64,000 nucleotides of DNA from the NCBI GenBank assembly GCA_900315675.1, contig OMZY01000001.1, forward strand, positions 248,001 to 312,000. Direction: 5' to 3'. Positions 44,581-53,240 of this stretch are shown here, one piece after another. The stretch is from an uncultured Eubacteriales bacterium (GTDB lineage Bacteria; Bacillota; Clostridia; Christensenellales; Aristaeellaceae). The notes beneath the pieces were generated by a model, which was not told the DNA's origin, ran no database searches, and worked only from the letters and a program-made list of their open reading frames with translations. Both the position numbers and the translations under genes were made by a program. Each line of letters begins with the position of its first letter. Position 1 is the stretch's first letter.

Positions 44581-45243
44581 ATGCCTGCAGCGAAGAAGGA
44601 CACAACCACAGCAAAGAAGACAACGACTACTTCGAAAAAGACAGCAGCCACAGCCGCAAAAAAAACAACTGCAACGACGGCTAAAGCAACCGCTTCTGCC
44701 AAAAAGACAACCGCAACGGTAAAGAAAACTTCCGCTGCGGCAAAAAAGCCTGCCGCATCAAAGACAGGAACGGCAGCAAAGAAGCCGGCAGCGGTGAAGG
44801 CCACCACGGCAGCAAAGAAGCCTGCGACGGCAAAGAAACCTACGGCGGCGAAGACAACAGCGGCAAAGAAGACAACAACCACAGCGAAGAAGACAACCAC
44901 AGCAGCAAAGACAGGTACGGCCAGGAAAACCGCGTCAACAGCCAAAGCAACGGCAGCCAAAAAGCCTGCTACAGCCAAAAAGGCCACAACCGCAAAGAAA
45001 CCTGCGGTGCCTGCCACAGCGAATACGTCCATCAAGGTAACGGCGGCTGAAAAGAAACTGATTGAAGCCTACCGCGGTGCTTCCGGCGACCTGAAAAAGG
45101 TTTCCCTCAAAGTACTGAAAGGTGAATACGGTGACGCAGCCATTAAACTGCTTGATACTGTCGGTGGCGGTATCGAAGCCGGTGCGGAAGGAATCGGAGG
45201 CGCACTGGGCAATCTGCTGGGCGGACTGCTTGGCGGAAAGTAA
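44581..45243 (+). CDS. Histone-H1-like Lys/Ala/Thr-rich protein with C-terminal helical domain
   Basis: A 220-residue protein. Residues 1-~145 are built from AAKKTTTTAKKP-type units, almost only Ala, Lys, Thr and Pro, as in bacterial H1-like and AlgP-like nucleoid proteins. This part would be disordered and strongly cationic. Residues ~150-200 form a helical domain (AAEKKLIEAYRGASGDLKKVSLKVLKGEYGDAAIKLL), and the end is a Gly/Leu zipper-like tail (GGALGNLLGGLLGGK). DNA or RNA compaction is the likely role, but polyphosphate or anionic polymer binding is possible. AGGAGG precedes the ATG, and a strong terminator follows. Confidence 0.65.
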   Translation: MPAAKKDTTTAKKTTTTSKKTAATAAKKTTATTAKATASAKKTTATVKKTSAAAKKPAASKTGTAAKKPAAVKATTAAKKPATAKKPTAAKTTAAKKTTTTAKKTTTAAKTGTARKTASTAKATAAKKPATAKKATTAKKPAVPATANTSIKVTAAEKKLIEAYRGASGDLKKVSLKVLKGEYGDAAIKLLDTVGGGIEAGAEGIGGALGNLLGGLLGGK

Positions 45244-45251
45244 GAAGATAC

Positions 45252-45288
45252 AAAAAAAGGTCGTCTGATGAATCAGACGACCTTTTTT
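45252..45288 (+). terminator. Bidirectional terminator between convergent genes
   Basis: GGTCGTCTGAT (45259-45269) pairs with ATCAGACGACC (45272-45282), flanked by seven A on the left and six T on the right, so it serves both the H1-like gene and the leftward gene ending at 45299. Confidence 0.93.
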
Positions 45289-45298
45289 CATGTTCAGG

Positions 45299-46408
45299 TT
45301 ATTTTCCGGCAACGATGGTTACATCTTCCGTAACGGTGAGCTGGAGAGAGGCTTTGCCGACACTTTCCGGTTCTCCGCTGTTAACGCTGTAACCGCCGGA
45401 AGCAAGATCTGAATTATCCGCGATGACCTTGATACGCGCTCCGGAGGGGACTTCTCCTTCCGTGACGGAACGAAGTCCTTTGCTGAGGTAAGTAAAAGTG
45501 CAGCCTTTGCAGGTGACTTTGCAGATTTTACTTTCATCCAGTTCAGCTTCCGCTGTGGAAGTACGGACTGTTTTAATATCCAGAACGATACTTTCCGTTA
45601 CATTGGTTACTTTAAACTCATTCACAGGCTGTGCGGGTTCAAAGCGGATACCGTTGACTGTCCAGCTTTTAATGGGATCGTCGGAACGAACCGCGAAGGA
45701 ACCGGCATTGGTAAACTCCAGGGAAGAAACAGGAGCTGCGTCGGTTGCATTTCCTTTACTGTCCAGTTTCAGCAGAACTTTGGACGGGGAAGTAACAGTA
45801 ATGGTTCTGTTTTCAGCGATGATATCGCTGTCAGCACCTTCACCGGCGTCCCCGCCTTCCGGCTGAACGTCCGCTTCCGCAGAGGAAGGAGCAGGGGCAT
45901 CGGTTGTATCCGCAGGAGCAGGTTCCTGTCCGCTTTCTGCAGACGCGGGAGCGGCTTCCGGAACAGCGGCGCTTTCATTACTGCCTTCTGAGGAAGGAGA
46001 GGGTTCTTCACCGGGTACCGCCATACCGTTTACATAAAGGAAGACGGTGTCAGAGTCAATTTTATATCCGTTTCCGTTCACATGGCAGTAAACAGACCAG
46101 CCGTGCATGGAATCGGGGACACGGGACAGAGAAATCTTCTTGGAGTTCGGGTTGCTAACCTTAACCCCTTTTACAACAGAAGATAGTTTTTTGCCGGACA
46201 CCTTATCACCTGTCTCGGGGTTTACGAAATACCAGGTATAGGAACTGACCGTTCCCTTCACGGTGACAGAAAAAGAGACAGCCCCTTTCTTGGATGTTGT
46301 GGCCGTTTCGGGCTGCTTGGTGATCTCAGGCTTACTGGCTGCCAGGGCACTTACAGTAAGCGATAAAACGAGACAGAGCGTCAGGATGATTCCGATCAGC
46401 TTCTTCAT
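45299..46408 (-). CDS. Secreted Ig-like-fold protein with Pro/Ala/Ser/Glu linker
   Basis: A 369-residue exported protein. A signal peptide ends near residue 23 (ALA-A). Residues ~25-130 form an Ig-like domain (ITKQPETATTSKKGAVSFSV ... YTWYFVNPETG). Residues ~133-200 are a low-complexity linker rich in Pro, Ala, Ser and acidic residues. The rest is one or two beta domains, with a CKVTCKGC segment that may form a disulfide. No sortase motif or membrane anchor is present. A surface or matrix role is likely, but no enzyme motif is visible. Confidence 0.65.
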   Translation of the reverse strand: MKKLIGIILTLCLVLSLTVSALAASKPEITKQPETATTSKKGAVSFSVTVKGTVSSYTWYFVNPETGDKVSGKKLSSVVKGVKVSNPNSKKISLSRVPDSMHGWSVYCHVNGNGYKIDSDTVFLYVNGMAVPGEEPSPSSEGSNESAAVPEAAPASAESGQEPAPADTTDAPAPSSAEADVQPEGGDAGEGADSDIIAENRTITVTSPSKVLLKLDSKGNATDAAPVSSLEFTNAGSFAVRSDDPIKSWTVNGIRFEPAQPVNEFKVTNVTESIVLDIKTVRTSTAEAELDESKICKVTCKGCTFTYLSKGLRSVTEGEVPSGARIKVIADNSDLASGGYSVNSGEPESVGKASLQLTVTEDVTIVAGK

Positions 46409-46461
46409 GATGTACGCCTCCTGTGAATAACCATAAAATGTTTCATATATATTACCATAGA

Positions 46462-46490
46462 ATTACAAAAAAAACAACACACAGGTTCAA
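46462..46490 (-). promoter_or_regulatory. Promoter of the Ig-like protein gene
   Basis: On the complement: TTGAAC (46490-46485), 17-nt spacer, TGTAAT (46467-46462, 5/6), about 54 nt before the start codon. Confidence 0.6.
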
Positions 46491-46510
46491 CCGCGAGGCT
46501 TTTGTTCTGA

Positions 46511-47518
46511 TTATTCTTTTTCCCGAAGATTCAGCAGCTTCAGAACAACGGTTTCCGCCGAACCGTCCTGAGACAAACGGCCGGATTTCAGAGCATATTC
46601 TGTGTCAAAACAAATCCGAACAGCTTTCTTCACCTGGCTGCCAGTATATCCGGAAGCCTGACGGATATACTGATCGACAGCAAAGGAAGGCACACCCAGA
46701 GCAGAACGGATATAGTCACCGCTCTTTTTCTCATACTGCATGATTTTAATGTGCTGCAGAAGACGATACTGCCGAAGAAGCATGGAAAGGATAGCCATCC
46801 GGTCCGTTCCGGTCAGAAGCTGATTGCGCAGCAAAGTAAAGGCTCTGTTCCTTTGACCTGAAACCACGGCGTCAATCATCTGGAAAACAGTGCACTCCGT
46901 GGAAGGCGTGGCGAGAGCTGTTACATCCTCAGCGAGGATACGGGACCGATCCAGCGTACAGGAAGCAAGCTTCTGGATTTCATTACGCAGCAGACCGGCG
47001 TCTGAACCAACCGTAAAAATCAGATATTCAGCGACACGATCGTCACATTCCTTGCCTGCTTCCTGAAATGCACTGACAACAAAACGGGTCAGTTCCGTAC
47101 CGCGAAGAGGAGCAAAGGTGACAATACCGGAAAGCTTTTTGACAGCGTTGTACAGCTTTTTTCTGCCGTCCGGTTTTCCGGTGCAGTAGAAAAGCAGGAT
47201 GCAGGATTCCGGTACGGAGGGCAGGTAGGCAATCAGCCTTTCATCGGCTTCAGACCGGCCCATAAGTGCGGGCAAATCACGAATGATCACCAGCCGCTTA
47301 TCGGCCATAAACGGCTGGGTTTCCACGTCAGCAATCAGCTGGTCGAGGGAAGGATCCTCCAGTATTGTTTCGTTCAGGGTTTCCATCCCTTCGGGAAGCA
47401 CTGCATGGCGCAGTTCAGAAAGCGCTTCCTGCTTGAGATGCTCCTCTTCGCCTTCGAAGAGGAGTACCTGGGGCAGGGAATGCTGTGACAAAGCACGGAT
47501 AAAGTCCTTACGATCCAT
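46511..47518 (-). CDS. holA: DNA polymerase III delta subunit
   Basis: A 335-residue clamp-loader subunit that opens the beta clamp. Landmarks are LLFEGEEEHLKQEAL at the N-terminus (no functional Walker A, as expected for delta), DKRLVIIRDLPAL, and the C-terminal collar region with QYRLLQHIKIMQYEKKSGDYIRSALGV. It is the last gene of the barstar-like-MBL-comEC-holA operon. comEC-holA adjacency is usual in Bacillota. The ATG is 18 nt after comEC. Confidence 0.93.
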   Translation of the reverse strand: MDRKDFIRALSQHSLPQVLLFEGEEEHLKQEALSELRHAVLPEGMETLNETILEDPSLDQLIADVETQPFMADKRLVIIRDLPALMGRSEADERLIAYLPSVPESCILLFYCTGKPDGRKKLYNAVKKLSGIVTFAPLRGTELTRFVVSAFQEAGKECDDRVAEYLIFTVGSDAGLLRNEIQKLASCTLDRSRILAEDVTALATPSTECTVFQMIDAVVSGQRNRAFTLLRNQLLTGTDRMAILSMLLRQYRLLQHIKIMQYEKKSGDYIRSALGVPSFAVDQYIRQASGYTGSQVKKAVRICFDTEYALKSGRLSQDGSAETVVLKLLNLREKE

Positions 47519-47536
47519 AAAAAGCCTCCGGTCAGG

Positions 47537-49798
47537 TCAGGGTGTGAGATACGGAATTACAGAAAAGAGTTTTTCTTCAAAACGAACGGTAACGGCACCG
47601 CATTCAGGAGTCCCGTATACCGGAATATCGCCGACACGGGTACGGAAATCAGATAACCTGTCATTCTGGCGGCAACTCAGCAGAATTGCCTGGGGGGATA
47701 CCGATGAAAGGAACTCTGGGCCGGTTGAAGAAGCAGAGCCATGATGAGCGGCTTTGAGCAGATCAGACGGCACCGCGCAGTAATGTTCATAAGCTCCGGG
47801 CAAGTCTGCCGCCAGAAGGACGGATGTATCCTTCAGAATCAGACGAGTGACCAGTGAATACTGATTGGCATCCTGACCGATACGGGTTTTTCCTTTTTCC
47901 GGCCAGATAACAGAGAGAACCCCGGACGGCAGGAGAAGTTCATCGCCGCGCGACATTGTGCGGATTTTGGTACCGCTCTGCCTGAGCTGATCCAGCATTA
48001 TCCTGAAATCAGGATGAATGTCCTGGAATTCCGCACCTTCCGGAAGCAGAATCTGCCGAACCGGGATTTCGTCCTCGATCAGGGAATGGAGTCCGCCAGC
48101 GTGATCCGCGTGCAGATGCGTCAGGATTACTGCGTCTGGGATCAGACGGCGGGACCGCAGGAAACTGCTCAGGGTGCTGTCGGCTTCTCCCGTATCAAAG
48201 ACATACACTTTGTCCTGATCCCAGAGGACCGCCGCGTCAGCATTCCCGGCACTGAATTGGATGTATTCCGTGGCAGAATGATGGACGGGAAGAAGGGATA
48301 CAATGACAACCGCCGTTCCGATGAACAGCAGGAAAGCCCGAAGACGCAGCCGAAAGCGGATAAAACAGCAGAAACCGGCAAAAAGAAGCATTACACCGGA
48401 GACCGTCAGGATATTGGGCGTATGAATCCAAAGGGTCAGACCTGGAAGGGAACCCAAATGACGGATACCGCCCAGGAAAAAGGCAGTGAGAGAAGACAGC
48501 GGACCGGCCAGAAGACCGGAAAAAAAGGGAAAAGGAAGACAAAAAAGGGCCAGCCAGAAAAGCAGAATCAAAACACCTGAAACCAGCATAGCCGGAAAAT
48601 TGATCAGAAAAACAAGCAGCGGAAGGCGCTGGAAAAAAGCCAGTTCAGGAAGCAGCAAACCCAGCTGGATGCCGAATGTCAGAATCAGAGATTCGAACAC
48701 TGAACGCAGAATACGGCCGCGGACAAACTGCTGACGCCGGAGAAAAGGCGTAAACCAGACCAGACCGAGAACGGCACAGAAAGTAAGCTGGAAGGAAGCG
48801 GAGGTTACCTGTACCGGAGAAAGCAGCACCATAATGAAAAGGGCAGCACTGAGCAGATGAAGACCGGAGCGGGGACGGTTGAGTATACGGCCCTCCAGTC
48901 CAAGAACCATCAGAAGGGAGGCACGGATTACCGGCTGGCTCATGCCGCAAAGGGAAGTATAAAAGAACAGAAGAATGCCATAGAATGTCAGGCGAACTCC
49001 CTGACGGAGCTTCAGCAGATGAAAAAGAAGATTCAGGATTCCGATCAGTACACCGACATGAAATCCGCTGACGGAGAGGATATGAGCTATTCCCAGACGG
49101 GAAAAGGCCTGGCGGTCTTCGGAAGGAATCAGAGAACGCATTCCGAGGAGTAAAGCGGAGGCATAGGATCCGGTTTCATTTCCGAGTGAGCGGATCATGG
49201 CGTCGGAAAGCCTGTGCCGCAGTGAAGCAAAGAAACCGGGAAGAGAAAACTTTTCAGGATCCTGTACGGTAAACACGTCTTTTCCGTACAGGCCAATCAG
49301 TATACCGCGCTGCAGAAGAGATTCGCGGAAATTATATCCATCGGGATTTTCAGCGCCCCGGGGATGGTACAGGGAAGCCTGAAAGGAAACAGATTTTCCG
49401 GGAATCAGTTCTGAATGCTCGATATCAGAATAAAAAGTCCAGTATGCACCGCCGGCGAAAGGACGTCCGTCCAGATGAACGTCAGACAAGGCAATACGGT
49501 ACTGACCAAAGGAACCGGTTGTCACTTCATCGGAAATCACACCCTGGACTTTATATTGACCTTCCTGCGGCAAAGCAGGATGAAAGGCAACCGATCCTGC
49601 CAGGATTCCCAGCACAAAGGAAAAGGCAATGCAGGCTGTGAAACGGAACCAGCCCTTCAGAAGAATCACTGCAAAAAGCACCAGAATACAGGCAAAAAGC
49701 GGCAGGAGAATACCGGCCGCGTATCTGCCCGGAAATACACCCACAACCAGAGCCAGCGCTGCGGGCGGGAGCAGCCAGCTCCGCTGCCGGACAGTCAC
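47537..49798 (-). CDS. comEC: ComEC/Rec2 DNA-uptake channel with metallo-beta-lactamase domain
   Basis: A 753-residue membrane protein for DNA transport during competence. Order: N-terminal membrane helices and a DUF4131-like extracytoplasmic domain (1-~210), the competence channel domain (LGIAHILSVSGFHVGVLIG and following, ~225-500), then an MBL domain with HLHADHAGGLHSL near residue 560 and AAHHGSASSTG. All three domains are intact. A standalone channel gene does not prove competence, since no other com gene is in the window. Its start overlaps the upstream MBL gene by 4 nt. Confidence 0.94.
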   Translation of the reverse strand: MTVRQRSWLLPPAALALVVGVFPGRYAAGILLPLFACILVLFAVILLKGWFRFTACIAFSFVLGILAGSVAFHPALPQEGQYKVQGVISDEVTTGSFGQYRIALSDVHLDGRPFAGGAYWTFYSDIEHSELIPGKSVSFQASLYHPRGAENPDGYNFRESLLQRGILIGLYGKDVFTVQDPEKFSLPGFFASLRHRLSDAMIRSLGNETGSYASALLLGMRSLIPSEDRQAFSRLGIAHILSVSGFHVGVLIGILNLLFHLLKLRQGVRLTFYGILLFFYTSLCGMSQPVIRASLLMVLGLEGRILNRPRSGLHLLSAALFIMVLLSPVQVTSASFQLTFCAVLGLVWFTPFLRRQQFVRGRILRSVFESLILTFGIQLGLLLPELAFFQRLPLLVFLINFPAMLVSGVLILLFWLALFCLPFPFFSGLLAGPLSSLTAFFLGGIRHLGSLPGLTLWIHTPNILTVSGVMLLFAGFCCFIRFRLRLRAFLLFIGTAVVIVSLLPVHHSATEYIQFSAGNADAAVLWDQDKVYVFDTGEADSTLSSFLRSRRLIPDAVILTHLHADHAGGLHSLIEDEIPVRQILLPEGAEFQDIHPDFRIMLDQLRQSGTKIRTMSRGDELLLPSGVLSVIWPEKGKTRIGQDANQYSLVTRLILKDTSVLLAADLPGAYEHYCAVPSDLLKAAHHGSASSTGPEFLSSVSPQAILLSCRQNDRLSDFRTRVGDIPVYGTPECGAVTVRFEEKLFSVIPYLTP

Positions 49799-50511
49799 AG
49801 ATCAATAACGGCGCCGGCTTCGGCAAGCCGTACACGGGGAAACACCGCACGGGCTTCCTGAAGCAGCGTCCTGACGGGCCAGAACGGATTAAGATGGGTG
49901 ATGATCAGGCCGCCGGCATTTACATCCGCAGCAAGCCGGGCGGCCAGTTCCGCGGAAAGATGCGGCTTATCTTCCGACCAGGCAGCAGCCGGGAAAAGCC
50001 CGTCGGCCAGAAGCAGGTCACAACCGACATAGTCAGCAGAAAGTGAAGGGAGCGTATTGGTGTCTCCGGTGTAGCCGAATGTTTTACCGCCGCAGGTAAC
50101 GCAATAACCCACTGCCGGAACCGGATGACGGGCGGCATTGATACGGATTTTGGCATCATCCAGGGTCAGGGTCTGTCCGGCTGATACTTCTGTGAAAGAG
50201 AAACAGGGGGAAGAGGATACCAGGCCGAAAACAGGGGATGAAGGATCAGCCGGGCCATAAACAGGAAGCGTTTTCTGACAGGCAGCCAGCCTGTACATCA
50301 AAACAGGAATATCTGCGGTATGGTCATAGTGCCAATGGCTGACAAACAGGGCGGAAAGAGATTCCGGGGCGGTCAGCGAAGTCAGGAGACCGAGCACACC
50401 GCTGCCCAGATCAAAGCAGAACAGACTGTTTCCTGTTTCCAGAAGATAACCGGATGTAGCGCCGCGGCTTTCCGGGAAAGGTCCGTTTATTCCAAGCAGA
50501 TGCAGTTTCAT
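49795..50511 (-). CDS. RNase Z-like MBL-fold metallohydrolase
   Basis: A 238-residue MBL hydrolase of the RNase Z/phosphodiesterase group. The metal motif is SHWHYDHTAD (H59, H61, D63, H64), with GYTGDTN later, then ADGLFPAAAW and the terminal ITHLNPFWP. It lacks the exosite arm of true tRNase Z, so it is more likely a small phosphodiesterase or lactonase-type hydrolase. It is coupled to comEC by a 4-nt overlap and preceded by the barstar-like gene. Confidence 0.85.
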   Translation of the reverse strand: MKLHLLGINGPFPESRGATSGYLLETGNSLFCFDLGSGVLGLLTSLTAPESLSALFVSHWHYDHTADIPVLMYRLAACQKTLPVYGPADPSSPVFGLVSSSPCFSFTEVSAGQTLTLDDAKIRINAARHPVPAVGYCVTCGGKTFGYTGDTNTLPSLSADYVGCDLLLADGLFPAAAWSEDKPHLSAELAARLAADVNAGGLIITHLNPFWPVRTLLQEARAVFPRVRLAEAGAVIDL

Positions 50512-50517
50512 GACCGA

Positions 50518-50766
50518 TTACAGCTCCTTTACTGTGCCGCCGTTGTCGGAGATTACCATGGAGATTGTTTTCAGAGCGGCTGCAACTTCTCCCGTGCCCG
50601 GATCAAAAATCCAGAGATTAACAGGGGAGATCCTTTCGGAAAGGCAGTCATTCAGAGCGTCTGCGTTCATGCCGTAATAGTCGGGAAGGGAAAGCATCCG
50701 CTTCAGGGCAAGATGGAGTTCCCGGGAAGATGCATAGCGTGTGCCGTCTATCATGATTGTCTGCAT
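50518..50766 (-). CDS. Barstar-family protein (RNase inhibitor-like)
   Basis: An 82-residue protein with the barstar pattern: MIDGTRYASSRELHLALKRM, then LPDYYGMNADALNDCLSE and a hydrophobic strand (VNLWIFD). Barstars block secreted barnase-type RNases by covering the active site. I start at ATG 50766, 10 nt after GGAGG. The longer frame from 50979 crosses a terminator and lacks a site. No barnase-like gene occurs in the window, so this is an orphan immunity protein or a repurposed family member. It has its own promoter and heads the comEC-holA operon. Confidence 0.82.
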   Translation of the reverse strand: MQTIMIDGTRYASSRELHLALKRMLSLPDYYGMNADALNDCLSERISPVNLWIFDPGTGEVAAALKTISMVISDNGGTVKEL

Positions 50767-50815
50767 ATTTGTTATACCTCCGCAAAAAGAAGGATATGTG
50801 ATACCTGTCCCGGTT

Positions 50816-50844
50816 ATTATATCATGCTGTATATTGAGCAACAA
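50816..50844 (-). promoter_or_regulatory. Promoter of the barstar-MBL-comEC-holA operon
   Basis: On the complement: TTGTTG (50844-50839), 17-nt spacer, consensus TATAAT (50821-50816), about 43 nt before the barstar-like ATG. Confidence 0.65.
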
Positions 50845-50874
50845 GCCTCGATCAGATGAAAGAAGCCGGGAAGG

Positions 50875-50908
50875 AAAAAGAAAAACGCACAGCGTTTCAG
50901 ACTGTGCG
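50875..50908 (-). terminator. Terminator of the ylxM-trmD-membrane-protein operon
   Basis: CGCACAG (50886-50892) pairs with CTGTGCG (50902-50908). On the complement it is followed by TTTTTCTTTTT. It separates the ribosome-biogenesis operon from the barstar-comEC-holA operon. Confidence 0.87.
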
Positions 50909-50929
50909 GATACAGCAGGCATAAAGGGC

Positions 50930-51313
50930 TCAGATTCCTTTTCCGGTACGCAGGGAAAAGGTGAGCATATAAGATGCAAAAGCGCTTTCCGTAATGATGA
51001 TACGGGCGTCCCCGGTTACCAGCAGGCGCAGAACGGGCAGATCCCGGCCGATCTGCTGCCAGGCAAGAAACTGATATAGCAGTATCAGCAGGATAACGGC
51101 GGCGGGAAGCCACAGAAGCCAGGCAAAAGGTTCCCTGAGCCGGGTAGCTCCGGCAAGAGGAAGCAGCAGTGACAGCATGACGCCCAGAACGGCACCGAGA
51201 AGCAGCGGTCCGAAGAAAGCATCCATAGAACTGAACAAAAGCTGAATCAGAAGGCACAAAAAGAGGAGCATTCCCAGGGGAACCAGGATTACAGTCAGTT
51301 TTCTGAGGAACAA
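50930..51313 (-). CDS. Small membrane protein of unknown function
   Basis: A 127-residue protein with three hydrophobic segments (about 6-30, 33-55 and 65-88) and a soluble C-terminal tail of about 38 residues (GDARIIITESAFASYMLTFSL). It begins with TTG at 51313, overlapping the end of trmD by 19 nt, with AAGGAG 11 nt upstream, so it relies on translational coupling. I do not recognise a family. It is the last gene before the operon's terminator. Confidence 0.6.
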   Translation of the reverse strand: MFLRKLTVILVPLGMLLFLCLLIQLLFSSMDAFFGPLLLGAVLGVMLSLLLPLAGATRLREPFAWLLWLPAAVILLILLYQFLAWQQIGRDLPVLRLLVTGDARIIITESAFASYMLTFSLRTGKGI

Positions 51314-52062
51314 ATCTGATTCATCTCCTTCCGGATTTCATCAAGCAGTTTCAGGTCTTTTTCATCCAAAGGGGCTGTTTCAAGCAGATCAGGCCTGTGC
51401 AGCAGGGTGGCTTTCAGGCTTTGATACCGCCGCCATGCCCTGATTTTCGCATGATCTCCGTTCAGAAGAACTTCCGGCACCTCCATGCCGTTCAAGTCTC
51501 TGGGACGGGTATATTGCGGATATTCCAGCAAGCCGTCGGAGAATGACTCCTCTTCCGGACTGTCCGCACTACCCAGAACACCGGGAATAAATCTGGAAAC
51601 ACAGTCAACCAGGACCATTGCTGCAGGTTCACCGCCCGTCAGAATGTAATCTCCAATGGAGATTTCCTCATCCATACAGGTATCCAGGGCACGCTGATCC
51701 ACACCTTCGTAATGGCCGCAGAGCAGGATAAGCTCCTTTTCCCGGGAAAGCTCACGGGCAAGGGAAGTAGTGAGTTTTTTGCCACGGGGGCCCATATAGA
51801 TCCTGCGTGCAGAAGGGTATTCAGCAGAAACGGCTGCCACAGCGTCCAGAATAGGCTGCGCCATCATCACCATACCGGCTCCGCCGCCAAAGGGATAATC
51901 ATCCGTATTATGGTGCTTGCTGAGGGAATAAGGACGAATATCGGTGATCCGAATATCTATAAGACGCTGTTCCTGCGCCCGGCCCAGAATGCTGGACGAG
52001 AAGAAACTGTCGAACATCTCCGGAAAGGTTGTCAGTATATTGACGCGGAAGGGAATACTCAT
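51295..52062 (-). CDS. trmD: tRNA (guanine(37)-N1)-methyltransferase TrmD
   Basis: A 255-residue SPOUT methyltransferase making m1G37, which prevents frameshifting. Knot motifs are ILLCGHYEGVDQR and SIGDYILTGGEPA, and YMGPRGKKL is conserved. The N-terminus (FRVNILTTFPEMFDSFF) is typical. The start overlaps the rimM stop by 4 nt. Confidence 0.96.
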   Translation of the reverse strand: MSIPFRVNILTTFPEMFDSFFSSSILGRAQEQRLIDIRITDIRPYSLSKHHNTDDYPFGGGAGMVMMAQPILDAVAAVSAEYPSARRIYMGPRGKKLTTSLARELSREKELILLCGHYEGVDQRALDTCMDEEISIGDYILTGGEPAAMVLVDCVSRFIPGVLGSADSPEEESFSDGLLEYPQYTRPRDLNGMEVPEVLLNGDHAKIRAWRRYQSLKATLLHRPDLLETAPLDEKDLKLLDEIRKEMNQICSSEN

Positions 52063-52577
52063 GACCGTACAGCCACCTCCTCCAGTTTTTCACGGACCGT
52101 ACGGATGAGTTTCCGCTCCGTATCCACTTCCGGGAAGACGGCTTTCAGCGCCGGAGCCATCAGGGTGGAGGTGCCGGACTGAAAGACCCAGGTATCCACT
52201 GTTCCGTATTGCAGTACATCTGTAAGGACACCGATGCTTTCTCCGTTCTCATCCTTTGCTTCACAACCGATCAGATCTGCAATAAGCGTTGAGTCCTTAT
52301 CCACGGGAGCTGCAGCACTCCGGGCAATGTACAGATCACAGCCGCGGAAACGTTCGGCGGCATCAGCGCTGTCGCTTCCGTCCAGGTGAGCATAGACAAA
52401 ACCGTCCCGAATCCGCACGGTGCGGAGTGATACAGGGAGAAAGCTCTCGTTCTTTTTCAGGTACAAGGTATCCCACTTGTGAAACCGCTCAATATCTGCC
52501 GCATAGGAACGGAGCTTGCATTCTCCGCGTACTCCCTGGGGCTTGAGTACGGTGGCAATCATGAGATAATCGTTCAT
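52059..52577 (-). CDS. rimM: 16S rRNA processing protein RimM
   Basis: A 172-residue factor for 30S head assembly. The N-terminal RimM barrel starts MIATVLKPQGVRGECKLRSY. The C-terminal PRC-barrel (about 95-170) includes LIGCEAKDENGESIGVLTDVL and ends with a family-typical VFPEVDTERKLI strand. It is coupled to trmD. Confidence 0.95.
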   Translation of the reverse strand: MNDYLMIATVLKPQGVRGECKLRSYAADIERFHKWDTLYLKKNESFLPVSLRTVRIRDGFVYAHLDGSDSADAAERFRGCDLYIARSAAAPVDKDSTLIADLIGCEAKDENGESIGVLTDVLQYGTVDTWVFQSGTSTLMAPALKAVFPEVDTERKLIRTVREKLEEVAVRS

Positions 52578-52604
52578 AGATGAGTATTCCCTCCGATGAA
52601 AGCA

Positions 52605-52633
52605 CGGCGGGATCCGCAGATCGGATCCCGCCG
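52605..52633 (-). other. Perfect 12-bp hairpin between khpA and rimM
   Basis: CGGCGGGATCCG (52605-52616) pairs with CGGATCCCGCCG (52622-52633) over a 5-nt loop. The T tract on the complement is weak (TGCTTTC). It may reduce transcription into rimM-trmD or stabilise the upstream mRNA. Confidence 0.7.
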
Positions 52634-52648
52634 GACATGGCTGTAAGC

Positions 52649-52876
52649 TTATTGAATCTCAACAAAAACAGGTTTGCTGTTTTTGAGCGTGGCGGCTTTC
52701 ACCACGGCGCGGATCGCTTTGGCAATCCTGCCCTGCTTGCCGATAACCTTGCCCATATCATCTTCAGCCACATGGAGCTCCAGAATGACAGCTTCAGGTC
52801 CTTCGGTCTCGGTAACGCTGACCTGATCGGGATGCTCCACCAGAGACTGTGCCACAAAGGTTAAAAGTTCTTGCAT
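52649..52876 (-). CDS. khpA: KH-domain RNA-binding protein KhpA (YlqC)
   Basis: A 75-residue single KH domain. The GxxG loop is in VIGKQGRIAKAIRAVV. KhpA, often with KhpB, binds small and messenger RNAs and affects cell-division control in Gram-positives. Its place between rpsP and rimM is standard. Confidence 0.93.
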   Translation of the reverse strand: MQELLTFVAQSLVEHPDQVSVTETEGPEAVILELHVAEDDMGKVIGKQGRIAKAIRAVVKAATLKNSKPVFVEIQ

Positions 52877-52901
52877 GGGTACATCCTTTCTTAACTCAGG
52901 C

Positions 52902-53153
52902 TCACTTTTCCTCGATCGCGCCGGACTTCTTCAGCAGAATACGGACGGTATCAGTGGGCTGAGCGCCAACGCCGAGCCAGTACTTGGCGCGCTCGTTGTC
53001 AACCTTGATTTCGGCGGGCTTGGTCATGGGATCATAATAACCGATCTCTTCAATGAAGCGGCCGTCGCGGGGGCTGCGGATATCAGCAACAACCACACGA
53101 TAGAAAGGCTTTTTCTTCATTCCCATTCTCTTCAGACGGATTTTGACAGACAT
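52902..53153 (-). CDS. rpsP: 30S ribosomal protein S16
   Basis: An 83-residue protein beginning [20 protein letters not shown] and containing [15 protein letters not shown] start at ATG 53153 with GAGGAGG about 8 nt upstream. A longer frame to 53222 has no ribosome site and would add residues foreign to S16. Confidence 0.96.
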   Translation of the reverse strand: MSVKIRLKRMGMKKKPFYRVVVADIRSPRDGRFIEEIGYYDPMTKPAEIKVDNERAKYWLGVGAQPTDTVRILLKKSGAIEEK

Positions 53154-53240
53154 TTGGATTTCCTCCTCAAAAATAAATGAATAATATATATGGAAATCAT
53201 ATAGCGAGGTATATGAGTCCAAACAAAGGAAAGTCTGGAA

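Noticed and set aside
44535-45035. 166-codon Ala/Val/Phe-rich leftward frame over the H1-like gene
   Set aside because: It is the complement of AAG/GCA/ACA codon repeats; the rightward frame has the promoter, AGGAGG site and terminator.
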